This document shows positions 21,501-33,887 of a stretch of DNA of 64,000 nt, piece by piece. Every line of letters begins with the position of its first letter. Position 1 is the first letter of the stretch. The DNA is from Membranipora membranacea (Eukaryota > Bryozoa > Gymnolaemata > Cheilostomatida > Membraniporidae), in the NCBI GenBank assembly GCA_914767715.1, contig OU612069.1, positions 10,661,387 through 10,725,386 on the forward strand, read 5' to 3'. The notes beneath the pieces were generated by a model that was given only the letters and a program-made list of their open reading frames with translations, did not search any database and was not told the DNA's origin. Position numbers and translations under genes: made by a program.

Positions 21501-24500
21501 AACAAATGTGTCGAGCCTTTGCCTTGTCAGTTTGTCCAACATGGCGATAGGGATGAGTTTGTGCGCAAGCTTACCTGTAAAAATAGGAACAAAATATAGA
21601 GCGAAGAAACATTCTACCTGCGTTATTGTGTTGACTCCAACAAGGAGAAATATCGATTCTATATGCCTACAACCACTGCCTTGTTGAAGGGGTCATAGAT
21701 CTTATTTCCAGCATTCTTGTTTTACAGTTCAATATATAAAGATCGCCAATCTCGGTTCGCAAACCCTGATGTGACAACACATTAGGGCTACCCATACGCG
21801 CGAGCAAATGCAGAAAGAGTCAACATCAACGCATCGTAACACAGCTTCTGGTGGTCCAAGAGGCCAGTTCCAGGTCTGTTTTGAAGCCTATTAGCTGGAA
21901 AGTCACTGATTCCAACCTTCATTTAATGGATTCTTTTAGGCAGACCCCATACAAAGTCCCTTTTTATCCACTGCTTCTTTGAAAATCAAAACTTTTAATG
22001 AGTCATAATATTTAGCCAATTACTATACTTACCAGTATGATCATATTGTGGAGATGACCTTGACCCATGAAGTGATGAGGAGAGATACTGGTTCTGCTTA
22101 ATTACTCTGGTATTGTCATCCTCATCATCAAACAGATTGCCACCTGTATATAAAAGTATGTTAATAAAAAAAATATTAATAAACAATCAATCCAACAATC
22201 TTTAGTAGTATGTATACTGTATTATGCGACTAGGTCAAATTGTATTATGTCAGGGATCCGTAGACTTTGTAACAAACCTAGGAACCATACAATTCAATGG
22301 CATCGAGTCACCCTCTAACGCTAGTATCCTGTTTCAGTTTATTATTAAGGCTTTGCAGGCATCCATTTGACGCCTTATTATTCATTATGATCCATCCGTT
22401 CATATCCATATCCAAAGTCTGAAAATAAGCAGAGCGGATATCGCCCACTGGTTTACTGGTTTACTGGTAAAAATAGACTCACCTGTAAAACATAATGGTT
22501 TGCTCCTCAGGGGATTATTGCGGGTTTTGTAGGCTTCATGGCGAATTTCCTAAGGAAGAATAGCCAGAAAAATTAACACACAGAAGAAGGAGCAGCACTT
22601 TATCACACTGCAATTGATATTATGATACAATAATGATTCTAATAGGATGTCAAGCCATATGCAGGTTGGATAAAAACTCAAACACACAATGTTCACAGGG
22701 GAGGCTGTTCGAAAGCTTGAGGCAAGAGTTGTCCTTTCACAGCAATGGATTTCCTTTGTTCAGCACTAATTTGGGTTTTATCTGAAACACATGAACGTTC
22801 TGCAATAAATCAGCCACCCACACACATGATTTTGATGGCCTGAACTAATAGCCTACCTCCATACTCAGGTCCTTGTATTCCTCCATTGCAGAGATACAGT
22901 AGTATTTAGTTTTGATAACAGTGCTCACTCCATCCCTAGCAACACTGTCTTTCCCATCAACTGATGTGAATCTTACAATTTCTTTCAAGTCTAGAAAAAA
23001 GAACCTTGCTAGGTCATTGAAAAAAAATTCAAATTTCGCTTCTTGGCCTATTGGCTAAGATCAAAGTGTCACTGCCAATGGCCGATTAGTGCCAGCTCAG
23101 TTTTGGCAGCTTGCTGCACATTCACGATTAGGAGGTCTTCTATGGCCTCACCTCTAGAATGCATTCTAGTTTTCTAGGATATATCACATTCTCAGTATGA
23201 GGATTTAGGGCACCTTGCGTCCTTTTTTTAGGGGCAGCCCAATCTTCTGTTGCTTACTTAACAGCAAAAATTCAAAATTGAAATTTAAGTTTTCATTAGT
23301 CAAATCAAGAGCTGACAAGACAATTACGCACAATGATATCAGCCTAACACTGACAACATACAATACTTTTACCTTTGCGGGTACTCTTCATTTTTGCTGT
23401 GCCAATATTGAACAATGTTTTTTCTCTAACTGTAGCTTGTGGCGCAAAAATATTGGCAGGGCTTGATATGCTGCATGCTTGAGGCAGGCCAGAAGTGGCC
23501 GCTTGATCACAGACCATCATTGGTGAGGGTTTAGTTTGCACATTCTGCTGTGGACTTCTCAACAGGAATGGACAAGCAAAGCGTATGCCTGTTACTGGGC
23601 CCTGTTGTTTGGGGAGTCTAACAATCCGACTTTGACTCATCTTGTCACGTGCTGCTCCTGTTTCAGGAGTCTGCAATCCTGTGAAAAAAAACAGATAACT
23701 TAATCTTTCATCCTGCTAAGAAGTTTGGTTCAAAATGTACTGAAGTAGGCACGCGTCACCCATACCCTTCACTTCACAGAGCTAGTAGTTTTAGCTCCCC
23801 CCCCCCCCATACCTCAAGAACAGCCCATCCCTTTGTGGCCTACAAAATGTACCAAAGTAGATATATACATAATCAATACAAAGAGCTAGCAATTGTAGCC
23901 CTTCCCTCCCCCCCCCCCCACTTCCCTCAATGACATCCCTTAAGTACAGCCTTCCCCCTAAACACAGTATGTTAAAGTTTATATGCTTGTCTCCGCAGCA
24001 CAGGCCCTCAATTTAAAAAACATCAGTCATCAATTAAAATAAACATATATTTAGACCACCATGGTACGCTTGCTATGATACTTCATCACCTTGAGAGTTG
24101 TCTTTCTTGGTGGAAGGCAGCGCCACCATCACTATTCTTCCGTCTATCCTTCTGTCAGACTGTATTGTCTATACAGGGCCGTAGTTTAGTAAAAATGGTA
24201 GGGGAGGCAATAGTCTGAAGCATCACCAGTAAGCTACTCCCATTCATACTGACTCTCGTGATCTGACTGGGCATGTAGATCACTGATAAACTAGGGTATC
24301 ATTACCACAAAGCAGGTGTCGTAAGGCTAAGCATGCATCATGCGTGACTTGAATTCGCGCATGTGCAAGAACAATGAGTTTAGTTTGGGTTCTGATTGCA
24401 ACTTTTGAAAGGGGAAATGGGATATCCCCTGCATAAACTGTCGATCAAAATCAGCATATAATGACAAGAGAGGATAACTATCAGTAACAAATCCACACGC

Positions 24501-26319
24501 TTTGGGGAGTATGTCACCAGAGCAGGTAGCTAATCAGATGGCTTCGGAATTCCGAGACTCAATTTTGCAGAGATCAGCTCATGCCCAGAGCTGAGCATGC
24601 GCAGAATGACTCCCATTTGCTTATTCAATGCCTGAAATTTCTCTGGGAGTAGGTTACTGGTGATGCTTCAGACTATGATTCTGACGTATATTTTTCAAAT
24701 ATTGTGTTTTTAGGCCACTGTATTCAGCTTTCTAGGGGAGGCAGTGCCACTCCGCCTCCCCTAGAACTACGGCCCTGCTATACAACCCATCTAAGTATGT
24801 GTTCTTAACCTCACCTGGTATCCCCAAAGGTTTACACTCTACTGTACAGTCACATTCATTACAGAAGGTCAGCAGACAAACTTCACATCCCATCACAAGT
24901 TCTAGTCTAGGATGCTCTGGACACACGGATCTGGTGAACTTATGTTTAGAGGTCAAGTAGCTCTGAATGCTTATCTTATCATGATCCAAGTCAAATAGGT
25001 CATCGTGTTTCTACAATTGAAAACAAATTCATCTAAAATTAAAACTTTGATAGAGGAGTATTTTACAACGCGATGCCTGCATTCTGAGTAGATAAAGTTC
25101 TTCTGACAAGCAGGCAGCTATTTTCTGGCACCTTAACAGCTGAATACAAGCAACATTTAATACAGGCAAAGTTGATCAATATCACTTATCAAAATGGCTA
25201 CGGAGCATAGTGAATAAAGAATGGCTAAACGATTACAACAGGCTCTATCGAACTGAGATGGTGAGATAGTTTGTCAGCAGAGTTTGAACACTTTACCTTT
25301 TCATGCTTTGCACACATGGCTTTCTTGCATTGTGTACAGAATGTAGAAGCCATCTGACCATCACATTTGTACCCGCAAGGTTCTCCAGGTGACTGGTCCG
25401 CTCCCAAACCTCTGTCTCCACCTTGTCGCTTCAAGTCTTCTAACACTTCACCCTTGTAGCTCGCACTATTAATAAATAGGTCATATAAAAGTAAGATTGT
25501 GAATACTTGTATGTAGGTTACAGGAGTATTTATTGCCTTTGCTAGTTATTTGGTTGCGGCCCGCAAACCCCAGGAATAGGTGTTATCACCAGAATTAAAT
25601 TTTACGTTGTTATTGTTATCTAAGTTCCAAGTCGGCTTATTTTTGGAGTGGTCCGGAAAGATATGAGGGCATGTCTCTTTATCCCAGCAAGGAAGAATAA
25701 AAACGTTTTGAAAGCATTGTGACGTGTACTTATTTATGAGGCTAAAACAGGCATAACTGTTGAAAAGAAATTTCCAGATATTTTATTACCTAACATAACA
25801 CTGATATCTACACATCCCATACATTGTTAGTGATCACCATCCTCCTGGACAGGCCCCTGCCCAACCGTTGTTGGATAATAAAGATTTTGATTAAAATCAG
25901 GGGGTCTTATCACATTTCAAAGCACGGGCACCAAAATGTAGGCAAGACTGTAGTTTCTGCACACGTTGCTCTGCTCCTGTTTCAGATCAGACCTCACTCG
26001 AGGGCCTAACAAAGCCCAGTCAGTAAGAGCCACCTCTTATTCCTATTCTCACAGTAGTAGTTTGCTGCTATCAATTAATAGCAGTCAGTCAGTGCAGGGA
26101 CAAAAATGAGCGAATGAAGGAAAACGAAACGGCCGTTTCTCACCCGCAAAATGGACAGCCTTTAGTCTGATAGTCCGAAGATAGACACTGCATACAAAAT
26201 ACATGAGTACAGGGGAGCTGTATAGGGTCCTCCATCTCTAATAATACTCTCAGGCAATATCCACAGCTAATCTTCTCTGTATCACCCTCTGGGTTATCCT
26301 CTTTAGCATTCATCGCCAT
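18536..26319 (-). CDS. TRIM-like RING/B-box/coiled-coil protein, copy 3
   Basis: Eleven exons on the minus strand: 26144-26319, 25297-25465, 24815-25010, 23373-23678, 22857-22992, 22483-22549, 22033-22143, 21375-21574, 20417-20699, 18917-19949, 18536-18660; roughly 930 residues. Exon 1 has the ATG and a complete C3HC4 RING (CGYC, CTHVFCMQC, CPFC). Exon 2 holds a B-box 1 (CGYKC, FCTQCKKAMCAKHEKKH). Exon 3 holds a B-box 2 (CPEH, CEVCLLTFCNEC). Exons 8-9 are Lys/Glu-rich and likely coiled coil. Exon 10 encodes some 340 residues with repeated short hydrophobic strands, compatible with a beta-propeller. This is the RBCC layout of TRIM E3 ubiquitin ligases; ligase activity is inferred. Two junctions do not join in phase: 23373 to 22992 and 18917 to 18660. 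Each suggests an indel, a missed micro-exon or early decay. Confidence 0.75.
20074..20358. mobile_element. 285-bp MITE with TA target site
   Basis: Inverted ends CCGTAATACCTCAC and, at the right, its complement form CCGTAATGCCTCACC, continuing with TATAAGGC-type repeats in both arms. It is flanked by TA at 20072-20073 and 20359-20360, as in Tc1/mariner-type elements. It lies in the intron before the large propeller exon of TRIM-like copy 3. No coding capacity. Confidence 0.7.
21065..21245 (-). repeat. dispersed repeat family R3, copy 1
   Basis: Inverted relative to the copy at 49017-49170. Shared landmarks in the direction of the second copy: TTGTGGGAATAAAACTGTT, TACCTGGT, GTTCTGCTTAT, CTACCCCTCTTATAACAG and AAAACAT(G/A)GTCTGAAT. 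It is intronic in TRIM-like copy 3. Class undetermined. Confidence 0.6.
23039..23265 (+). mobile_element. SINE with U2 snRNA-like head, copy 1
   Basis: The first bases, CGCTTCTTGGCCTATTGG then CTAAGATCAA, match the 5' end of U2 snRNA with few changes. Directly afterwards the sequence departs from U2: the branch-point pairing segment GTAGTA is absent. The remaining 190 bp align with the copy at 30356-30585. It is flanked by imperfect repeats AAAAATTCAAATTT (23025-23038) and AAAAATTCAAAATT (23266-23279), consistent with a target-site duplication. It lies antisense in an intron of TRIM-like copy 3. Confidence 0.75.
24174..24777. mobile_element. 604-bp foldback MITE, CAGGGCCGTAG ends
   Basis: It starts CAGGGCCGTAGTTTAG and ends with the complement of CAGGGCCGTAGTTCTAGG. 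The inverted homology resumes inside (ATAGTCTGAAGCATCACCAG in both arms) after different spacers. It is flanked by CTATA at 24169-24173 and 24778-24782. A shorter relative lies at 57592-57823. The ends resemble hAT-type termini, but the 5-bp flank is not the 8 bp usual for hAT. The right end stops 37 bp short of the B-box 2 exon. Confidence 0.7.
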
Positions 26320-26796
26320 GTTTTGTTTATATTTTCTCTCAAATTAGTCCACCAATTCACCACAATCACCTTTGCTTATTTATCACCGGCAAACTACTAG
26401 TTGCTTTACACTGCAAACTGCAAGCGCAATGCAAGCAAACTACAAGTAAACTACAAGCAGCCACAATCCTATCAGCGTCATTATTATGTCGAAGGGGACT
26501 TCCCCTTATCTAAAAGGGGACTTTTCAATGTGTTATGGTTCTCAGGCTATACATTGTTGAACTTCAGTAGGGGATTCCCCAATTATGCAGATGGGTGTGG
26601 TCTCAACAGGCTGAATAATTGAGACTTCATTCTTCACGCTGATGAGCGTATCAGTGTCTAACCTAGTCATGTCATTTACTTGGCTACAATTTTTTTTCTG
26701 TATTCAAGAACAACTAATTTTATGATAAATCATGTACATAATGAGATACATGGTCATAAAGCCCCCTGAACTAAGCTTTGACACAAAGCTTTGTTT

Positions 26797-26904
26797 TAGC
26801 TTTTACCACAGACAGATACCTGATTTTTTCTATGTTCTGTCTTTTGCCAGTGTCAACACCGAATTTCACGGCTTTTTTTTGCAGTTATAGTAATAAACAC
26901 ATCG
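26797..26904 (+). mobile_element. LINE 3' tail fragment
   Basis: About 108 bp matching the 3' untranslated end of the LINE at 4165-4716 (CTTTTACCACAGA, TTTTGCCAGTGT, AATTTCAC, then ATAGTAATAAA). It is strongly 5'-truncated with no coding sequence. It lies upstream of the RING exon of TRIM-like copy 3. Confidence 0.65.
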
Positions 26905-26941
26905 ATCACATGTTGTCTTGAATAATCTAACTCTGGTATTT

Positions 26942-26947
26942 TTTATT
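26942..26947 (-). terminator. polyadenylation signal of the EGF gene
   Basis: AATAAA on the minus strand about 226 bp beyond the stop codon at 27173-27175. Position and orientation fit; use is inferred. Confidence 0.45.
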
Positions 26948-27172
26948 CATTAAGACCACTACATCGAACATTATATAAATTGTAAGCACATTATTTGTAA
27001 GTAATGTTTACTTGATCTACAGTGTAATGCATTTGGACACAAATTCAATTGGTCTTTGATGCCTGTGTTTAGTTAGTCACAAAAATATTCATAGCTATTT
27101 TCTTAAACTTTCATATGTACGTTACACAAAGTTGAGAGACAGTCAAAATTGAAGCAAATATCTATAGAATTC

Positions 27173-30100
27173 CTATCCAATGACGTCAGGTTTCTTGCAA
27201 AAGTTAGTGGAAAGGCAGTCATATCCGTCTCCGATGTAATCCTTCTGACACTGACATGTGTAACTCCCCTTAGTGTTTGTACATATGGCGTGACTGCTAC
27301 ATAATCTAGCTGATCCATCAATGCATTCATTCACATCTAAACAAAATATCAGATATATAAGACACGGACCACAAGTAACTATGTTTCCGAAAGATCCGAG
27401 CCCGCCACTACACAGAAATTTATAAAACGTCTTCTAAATTTGTATTGACCAACCACTATTGACAATATGACATCATCAGGAGTTTTGTGTATTCTTTGAT
27501 TTGAAGGGTAGAGCCGCACAATCATATCTGCCATCATCAGTATGTGATTCCTCCTGCTCTGAACAGAACACCTGGGGTTCCTAACCTACATGATCCTAGA
27601 CTATGGCCGTATGCATTCTTAGGATATAATGGTAGATATCCAAAGTACTCACCGACACATACAGTCCCATCACCAGAGTATCCAGTCTTACACTGACACT
27701 GATGGCCACCTCCGGTGTTGACACATACAGCGTCAGTGTGACATCCATGATTCCCAGAACTGCATTCATTTATATCTATAAAAAAATCAAAATTATCATT
27801 TTATTTATTTATCGAGGTATTCTAAAAGTTTATAATAAAACTAAATTAAAAATATCTTGTTGACCTCACATGCATTGACATAGATATAGAAATTAATGAC
27901 TTGAATAAAAAGCCATAAGCGTAGGATTAAATGATAATAATTCCTGAGGCTGGTTCGATTTATTTACATATCATATGTATGAAATGTGTTGAAAAAGCCT
28001 GATTTAAAACAGAGGGGATAACTGAGGACATCACTATTGGTGATGAAAAAGATTTTCCTCAGAGATCAGTTTGAGGCATGTCCCTCTACGTGTGACACCA
28101 GAAGACGTTTTCTTGTGAAAATTTGATGAGGATGACTCGATGAAATGAATGATGTTTATGATGATTTCAGTTTTTTACAGATCAATTTCTTTAGCAGTCA
28201 ATAACGAGGAATAGGAATTTTTGTCTTCGGAAAGATCATCATGGGACAGGATTAATTTTTCAGAGTAGCAGTTGCAAAATCTCTACTTACAGCACACAAT
28301 TGAAACCAAACTCAACACAGTTCTTATCATTTCATTTTAGCCTACTGCTACATTGTTCTAAATTTTCTTTTCCTAGCTATTGTGTATCAACTTGTGTAAT
28401 GTTTTACTGCTAATTAATGCCTGCGTGTATGTTGTAATTTTACCTGTCATTGTTCTTGATTTTTAGTTACATGTCTTTTTAATTCTACACCATATTTTTA
28501 TCAATTTTTCTGTTTTCTGGTAACAAGTCCTAAGGAATTATTCTTCTCCAGAATAAACATGGAATATATATATATATATTATTTATGATTTGATATGTAG
28601 CGGCAGCAAATTTGAGGATGTAATGAATATGTTGATCAGTAACTTAAATTAGCACCTTAATCTCTATGTCAAATTCATCAACGGTAACAGGGAGAAATAA
28701 CTTATTTCTCACCCTGTCCCTCTAAGAAGACGCCAAAGGCTATTGTTGGTCCATGAGGCCTCATTTAAGTCACTGTGCCACTTCATTCCATCTAAACAGT
28801 GTGTAATTTTCAAAAAATTACATTCAAAAATTATTTCCTATTATGATGACTTACCTAGTTCACACTTATCTCCAGTAAATCCTTTAGGACAGGCACAGGT
28901 ATAGGCCCCTGGAGTATTTACACAATGTCCTTTAGATCCACAGTCTACTCCAGCAGCGCACTCATCAATATCTAGAATAAGTTGTACATAATGATTGAAA
29001 TTCTTTTTTCAGAGTTCTCTCCAAAATAATTAACTTTTTACAGCTCTCCGCCCTGTTTTCCTCACTGATGAAAGAGGAGACAACTCTAATTTAAGGTGAC
29101 AGGTGACCAATGATGCAGGAAACTGGTATTAGATTTGGCTATGGAATTTCAAAAGCTATGGTTGCTATAAATCTAACAATTAACATATAGTGTAGTGGTG
29201 ATGCTAAAGTTTATATTGGAGTTTTTGGCCACCAGCAATCTTAGCGGCATTTAGGTGAGAGCACCCGTGATCTTCTGCCAACTATCATCAATAAGAAGGT
29301 CACAATTTTATGCTATAGTTCCAGAGAATTCAGCTGATAGATTTGCTCATTCCTATCTGTTAATGACATGACAGGTAAGATCTTTCCTTTCTGCTTTATT
29401 TGAACAAAAGTTGTAACTTGATAATACATGAAATATTTAACAGCCGGCCAGTTTTGTCCCTGCAAATTTTAATGCAACGCATTTGGTACTCCGTAAGTAG
29501 CAGTAGTTGGTAAGTAGTTAGTCGGTAGCAGTAGTCGGAAAACAGTAGGTAAATAGCAATTAGTCATCAAACTTACCTACGCAGCCAATAGAGCTGTTAG
29601 AATATCCTGTCTTACAGATACAGCTTTGTGTGCCGGCAGCGTCTGTAGCACAAACCTCAGCAGGTCCACAAGTATCACAAACTTCCAGCTCTGCACAAAT
29701 ATAAACATTAAACCCATACTAACAAAAAAATTTGGGATGGCACAGTTATGATGACTGTAAAGTTCTAAATCACATGTAAGTTGTTTGTTGTGTGGCAAAA
29801 CAGCAGTACACTTTTAGAACATGGTCGCCAGATATAAGCTGACCTTTCTTCCATGACAAGTGCTGCATGCCGATTTGATGAAAATGATTATTTTTTATTA
29901 CCACAAACATCTACCGATAGGGGGGTCTGTAATCTATCTGTAGAAGGTTAGCTGGACAATTGGATGACATTTAACTGGTTGCATGAGCAAAGCTTAACGC
30001 TTTCAAATGTATACCAAAGCTTGAATTGAGGCACCGTGGAACCAACTTGTGTAATATCCCTCCATCAACAACGTGTTTTAGTCTAGCATGCCTAATGCCA

Positions 30101-33015
30101 TAATACTTCAAGAAGCTGACTCAAAATTAGTTGCATTTTCCTTTGTTGTAGCAGTCAGACGAACATAGTTATAAAGGTATACATACTTGTTGAAGGTACT
30201 TACTGACACAGCTAGTAAATCCGTCCCCAGTGTATCCAGACTTACATACACAGCTGTACTGTCCGACACCGTCCACACAGTCAGCGTCAGGGTGACATTT
30301 ATTATTAGCGCACTCATCTATGTCTAAAGAAAAAAACACAGTTAAACCTCTACATCGCTTCTCGGCCTATTGGCTAAGATGAAAGTGTCACTGCCAATGG
30401 ACGATTAGTGCCTGTTTCAGTTTCTGTCAGCTAGCTGCACACTGACGCATAGGAGGTCCACCTTGACCTCACCTCTAGGATGTATTCTAGTTTTCTAGAA
30501 TGTATCACACTCTCAGTACGAGAACTTCAGGCAACTTGCGTCCCTCTTTAAGGACAGCCCACCCTCTGGTTTGTCATAAACAGGGCTCTACATATAATCC
30601 AAACAGGTGAGAGTGCTATGAGGATCTGCACCCTTGCTATTAATACATCAGGTCATGCGCTTATTCGGTATTTTGATTAGACAACACACATTCCCAAAAC
30701 ACCCACTGAAAAGTTTTACAATTTCCTGAAGTTGAGAATTTGCCTTGTCACTCTCTGCCATTTTTTTGTTTTGATCGAAATACAAAATTAGCAGCGTGAC
30801 AAGGCTGGTTGTGAATCATTCTGGAATGAGACCTGCTGCAGCCCTAGATTCCCCAAACAAAAGACCATCAGGTAACAGTCTTGCGAGTATTTAATTGAGA
30901 GATCATTCTTGTAAGATTGTGTGGGAGTTTAAATCCCTAACTATAAACTTAATAAGGAAGTTATGTGGTCTTGACACCCGATTAAGATTTCATATCGTAA
31001 GCTGAGCCTTCTGGTAAAGAATTAAAGGTTTATACCAACAAGGATTATCCCCTTTCTCACTATCTGTATGAGGAAAAAATGGACCTAATTAGTACCTTCT
31101 GCATTTTTGTGATTGGTTAATTTTATAAGCCAATAAAATATTTTTCGTAAAAATTAAGATAACAAAGCAACCGACAGTGGCAGGGTGTGTCAATTAGCTT
31201 CTTTAAAATCCCATCTACCAGCATCCTCAATCAATCTTTATCTAATTTGTCGGCGTCCCAGTTTCTCTTTTCTACTGGTAGCTGCTGGCGACTAGAGACG
31301 GAGCAACTTCAGATGCAGGCGAAATGGTTCCAACTGGAACTTAGACGTCCAATGTGACTTTGTTCTATACAAACTGAAAATGGCATATGTGAGGTGCAAT
31401 CCCTCTGTGTTTCCCCTCACCAATTTAACCCCCCCCCCCCTCCTCTCTGCCGCCCTTAGAACTACAGCCTGATGTATTGCAGCAAACCAAAGCCAGAATC
31501 ACTTTCAAATGCATAAAGATCATTATTATGCTCAAACCCCAACCTTTGCAGTGTCTTAGTATGTTGCAGATTTATGCACTGGAAAAGTTTTGACCTAGAA
31601 TAAGATCATTTGTTTACCTGTCTTGTTTTGACTTTGGACATATTTATTCATCTGGTCTAGGTAGTTACAAAAGTCGGGTATTGATGTCCACAGGGAACAA
31701 ACTGTCCAATTCTATTAAACTTACATCAAACTTTGGGACATGGTAAATGGAGATATAGTTGGTACAAAGTGGTTAGTGTAATGCATCACTATTCATTGTT
31801 TTACAAAATGGCAGCAACTTATCAGAGGAATCTAGACTGTACACGACTCAGAACTCAATGAGAAGGAGGGGGGATGGTGAGAATAGGGTGGACAACTCAC
31901 TGCTACATCTGAATCCTGTTCCTGTGAATCCTGCGTGACATTCACATTTGAAGCTGCCTGGAAGGTTAGTACACGTCGCGTCGTTATCACAACTGTCACT
32001 GTGAACTACGCATTCATCAATATCTAAAAAATAAATAATTAGCACCATAGACAATGAGCGACTAGAATTAATATCAGATGGGTGAAAAATATTGGATTCC
32101 GTTTGAAAAATGAGATTTAGCTGGGAAACATTTATTACAGTTACAGAAACAACAGATCGCTCAAGATTTTGAGGCATAAAGGAAGAACAACACAGTTTGC
32201 TTATTGAGGCAGACAGGCTGTTGACAAGAAATATGTTCTTCAATTGTGTGGTCTAAGGCAGAGTCGACAAGACATAACTGAAATGTGCCAATTGACACCC
32301 AGGACAGTTTCGAGGAACTTTGAGCACATGAGGAGACAACTCCAATTTACACTGCATTAACTCTCCATTCTAGTGGACAAAACACCTTATGGTCTGTTTG
32401 TTCTGTCAAGAGGTTAGTTCGAGATAAGCTGAGAGTGTTTAAATGCAATGCCATTATACTCAGTGGCCATTAGAACCGCCATCCTTCTAAATATTGTGTG
32501 TTTGAGAAATCTGAGATTAAATGGGTCAAAAACCAATTCTTTATTGAAGTTAGCCATTACTCACCGACACATTGGGTACCATTACCCAGAAATCCTTGCT
32601 CACACTCGCATGCGAAGTGGTTATTGATGAAAACACACTTGGCATGTTCCGAGCATATCAGATCATCGTCGGGGCAATGTGCATGATCGTGGTCTAAAAA
32701 TAAGACGGTCAGTAAATGTTTAGTCCAATGTGACTACATGACTCATAGCAGATATGTAGGAACAACTTAAAACCTATCTCAAAGCAGAAAATCTCGCATA
32801 GCAAGAGCTTTTGTCTTGTTTATTCAACAAGCTTGCTTTGTAAATAATCAGCTACTTTTAATGGTTGACCACAAATATACTGATGGCGCATACGTTCCTG
32901 GTATAGTCTAAGAATACAGCCAGCAAGCATTGATAAAAATTTGAAAAATGACCAACTTACCATCCTGAGCTAGTGCAGCTCCGAGACAGATGAGAAGAAT
33001 TGCAATTTTCAGCAT
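27173..33015 (-). CDS. secreted protein with seven EGF modules
   Basis: Eight exons on the minus strand: 32961-33015, 32565-32693, 31901-32023, 30204-30323, 29577-29690, 28855-28971, 27653-27775, 27173-27336; together 945 bp, 314 residues, all junctions in frame. Exon 1 encodes MLKIAILLICLGAALAQD, a signal peptide. Each later exon is one six-cysteine EGF module bounded by phase-1 introns. Five modules carry the calcium-binding type start (DIDEC, NIDEC, DINEC, DVNEC); the modules from exons 2 and 5 do not. Typical Gly/Phe spacing such as GFTGTGF and GYSGDG is present. The last module runs into a short tail ending KKPDVIG. There is no transmembrane segment, so the product should be extracellular; partners and role are unknown. 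The regular module structure makes this the most secure gene in the window together with the channel genes. Confidence 0.9.
30356..30585 (+). mobile_element. SINE with U2 snRNA-like head, copy 2
   Basis: It begins CGCTTCTCGGCCTATTGG then CTAAGAT. With the preceding AT this matches the canonical 5' end of U2 snRNA (ATCGCTTCTCGGCC) except for one or two bases, then departs from U2 before the branch-point recognition sequence. Perfect 8-bp flanks CTCTACAT lie at 30348-30355 and 30586-30593. The body is shared with 23039-23265, including CACTGCCAATGG and CACCTCTAG. The perfect flanks show retroposition or another duplicating insertion rather than a U2 gene. It is intronic and antisense in the EGF gene. 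Confidence 0.85.
31435..31475. mobile_element. partial end of CAGGGCCGTAG-type MITE
   Basis: CCGCCCTTAGAACTACAGCCTG resembles the right terminus of the element at 24174-24777 (CCCCTAGAACTACGGCCCTG) and follows a C-rich run. No left end was found nearby. It is an intronic remnant in the EGF gene. Confidence 0.35.
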
Positions 33016-33104
33016 TATTAGTGAATGAAATGTTCTGCAGTAGCTTTATTCTTATTAGAAGGAGCTGAATGTCTGAATGCAGCTAGATATAAAAGCGGTG
33101 AATA

Positions 33105-33110
33105 TTTATA
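33105..33110 (-). promoter_or_regulatory. TATA box of the EGF gene
   Basis: TATAAA on the minus strand (within GGATGTATAAATATTC), 90 bp upstream of the start codon at 33015, a suitable distance for a short 5' leader with no intron in between. Inferred from position only. Confidence 0.5.
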
Positions 33111-33887
33111 CATCCAAAATTGTTTGTATAGTTTATCTTGTGTAACTTCTTTATCCCAAGCTTTAGTTTTAGCCTCTTATCATGGGTAGGGTATTGAAAG
33201 ATTGTGGAAAAATTAACTTACAATAATAGATATTTTAGGATCTGAGGCTATCAATGTTGCAGTGCACCATTAGGTGTGTGCGTCAAACCTCAGACGCTAT
33301 CAGATAAAAATGTTGACACGCCTCCAGACAAACAACACATCAACATATCTATAAGGACAAAAACTCTACCAAATTCTATAATAACACTCAGATTTAAAGC
33401 TATCTTGTGTCTTACTTTTTAACTAATGTTATCATGGTATTAAATACTAGGAGTGTACATAGACCTACCCCTCCTACCCTCCTACCCCTCCTGCAGCCTA
33501 CAACTGTTAGATATGTTTAATATGTGTTGTCAGCGGCGTAACGTAACATTAATTTCTCCCCTTGACTCATTCATTTGAGATTCATGCGAGATATACATTA
33601 ATGATGCTAGCCATCACCTTCAGTATACCCTAGGCGTTGTCCAACATTTGATACTATCACATCAACACTCTGTTAATGGCACTGTTTTCGTTTACGTTGA
33701 TCACTCAGTTTTACAAATAATTTTTTTATTTTTTAGAAAAATGTTGTTTTTCGCCAAAGGGCCACCACGTCAGATCAAGCCACGTATTTCAATACATCTG
33801 CCTCTGATCTGCCGATGGCATTGGTTGGTTGGTTTATTTTGTCACAAACATTAGGCATGCTCCTAGATTGAGTGATTATACTGTTAC

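Noticed and set aside
30356-30420. U2 snRNA gene
   Set aside because: Similarity stops before the branch-point recognition sequence, and the element has a perfect target-site duplication and a second copy with the same unrelated body.
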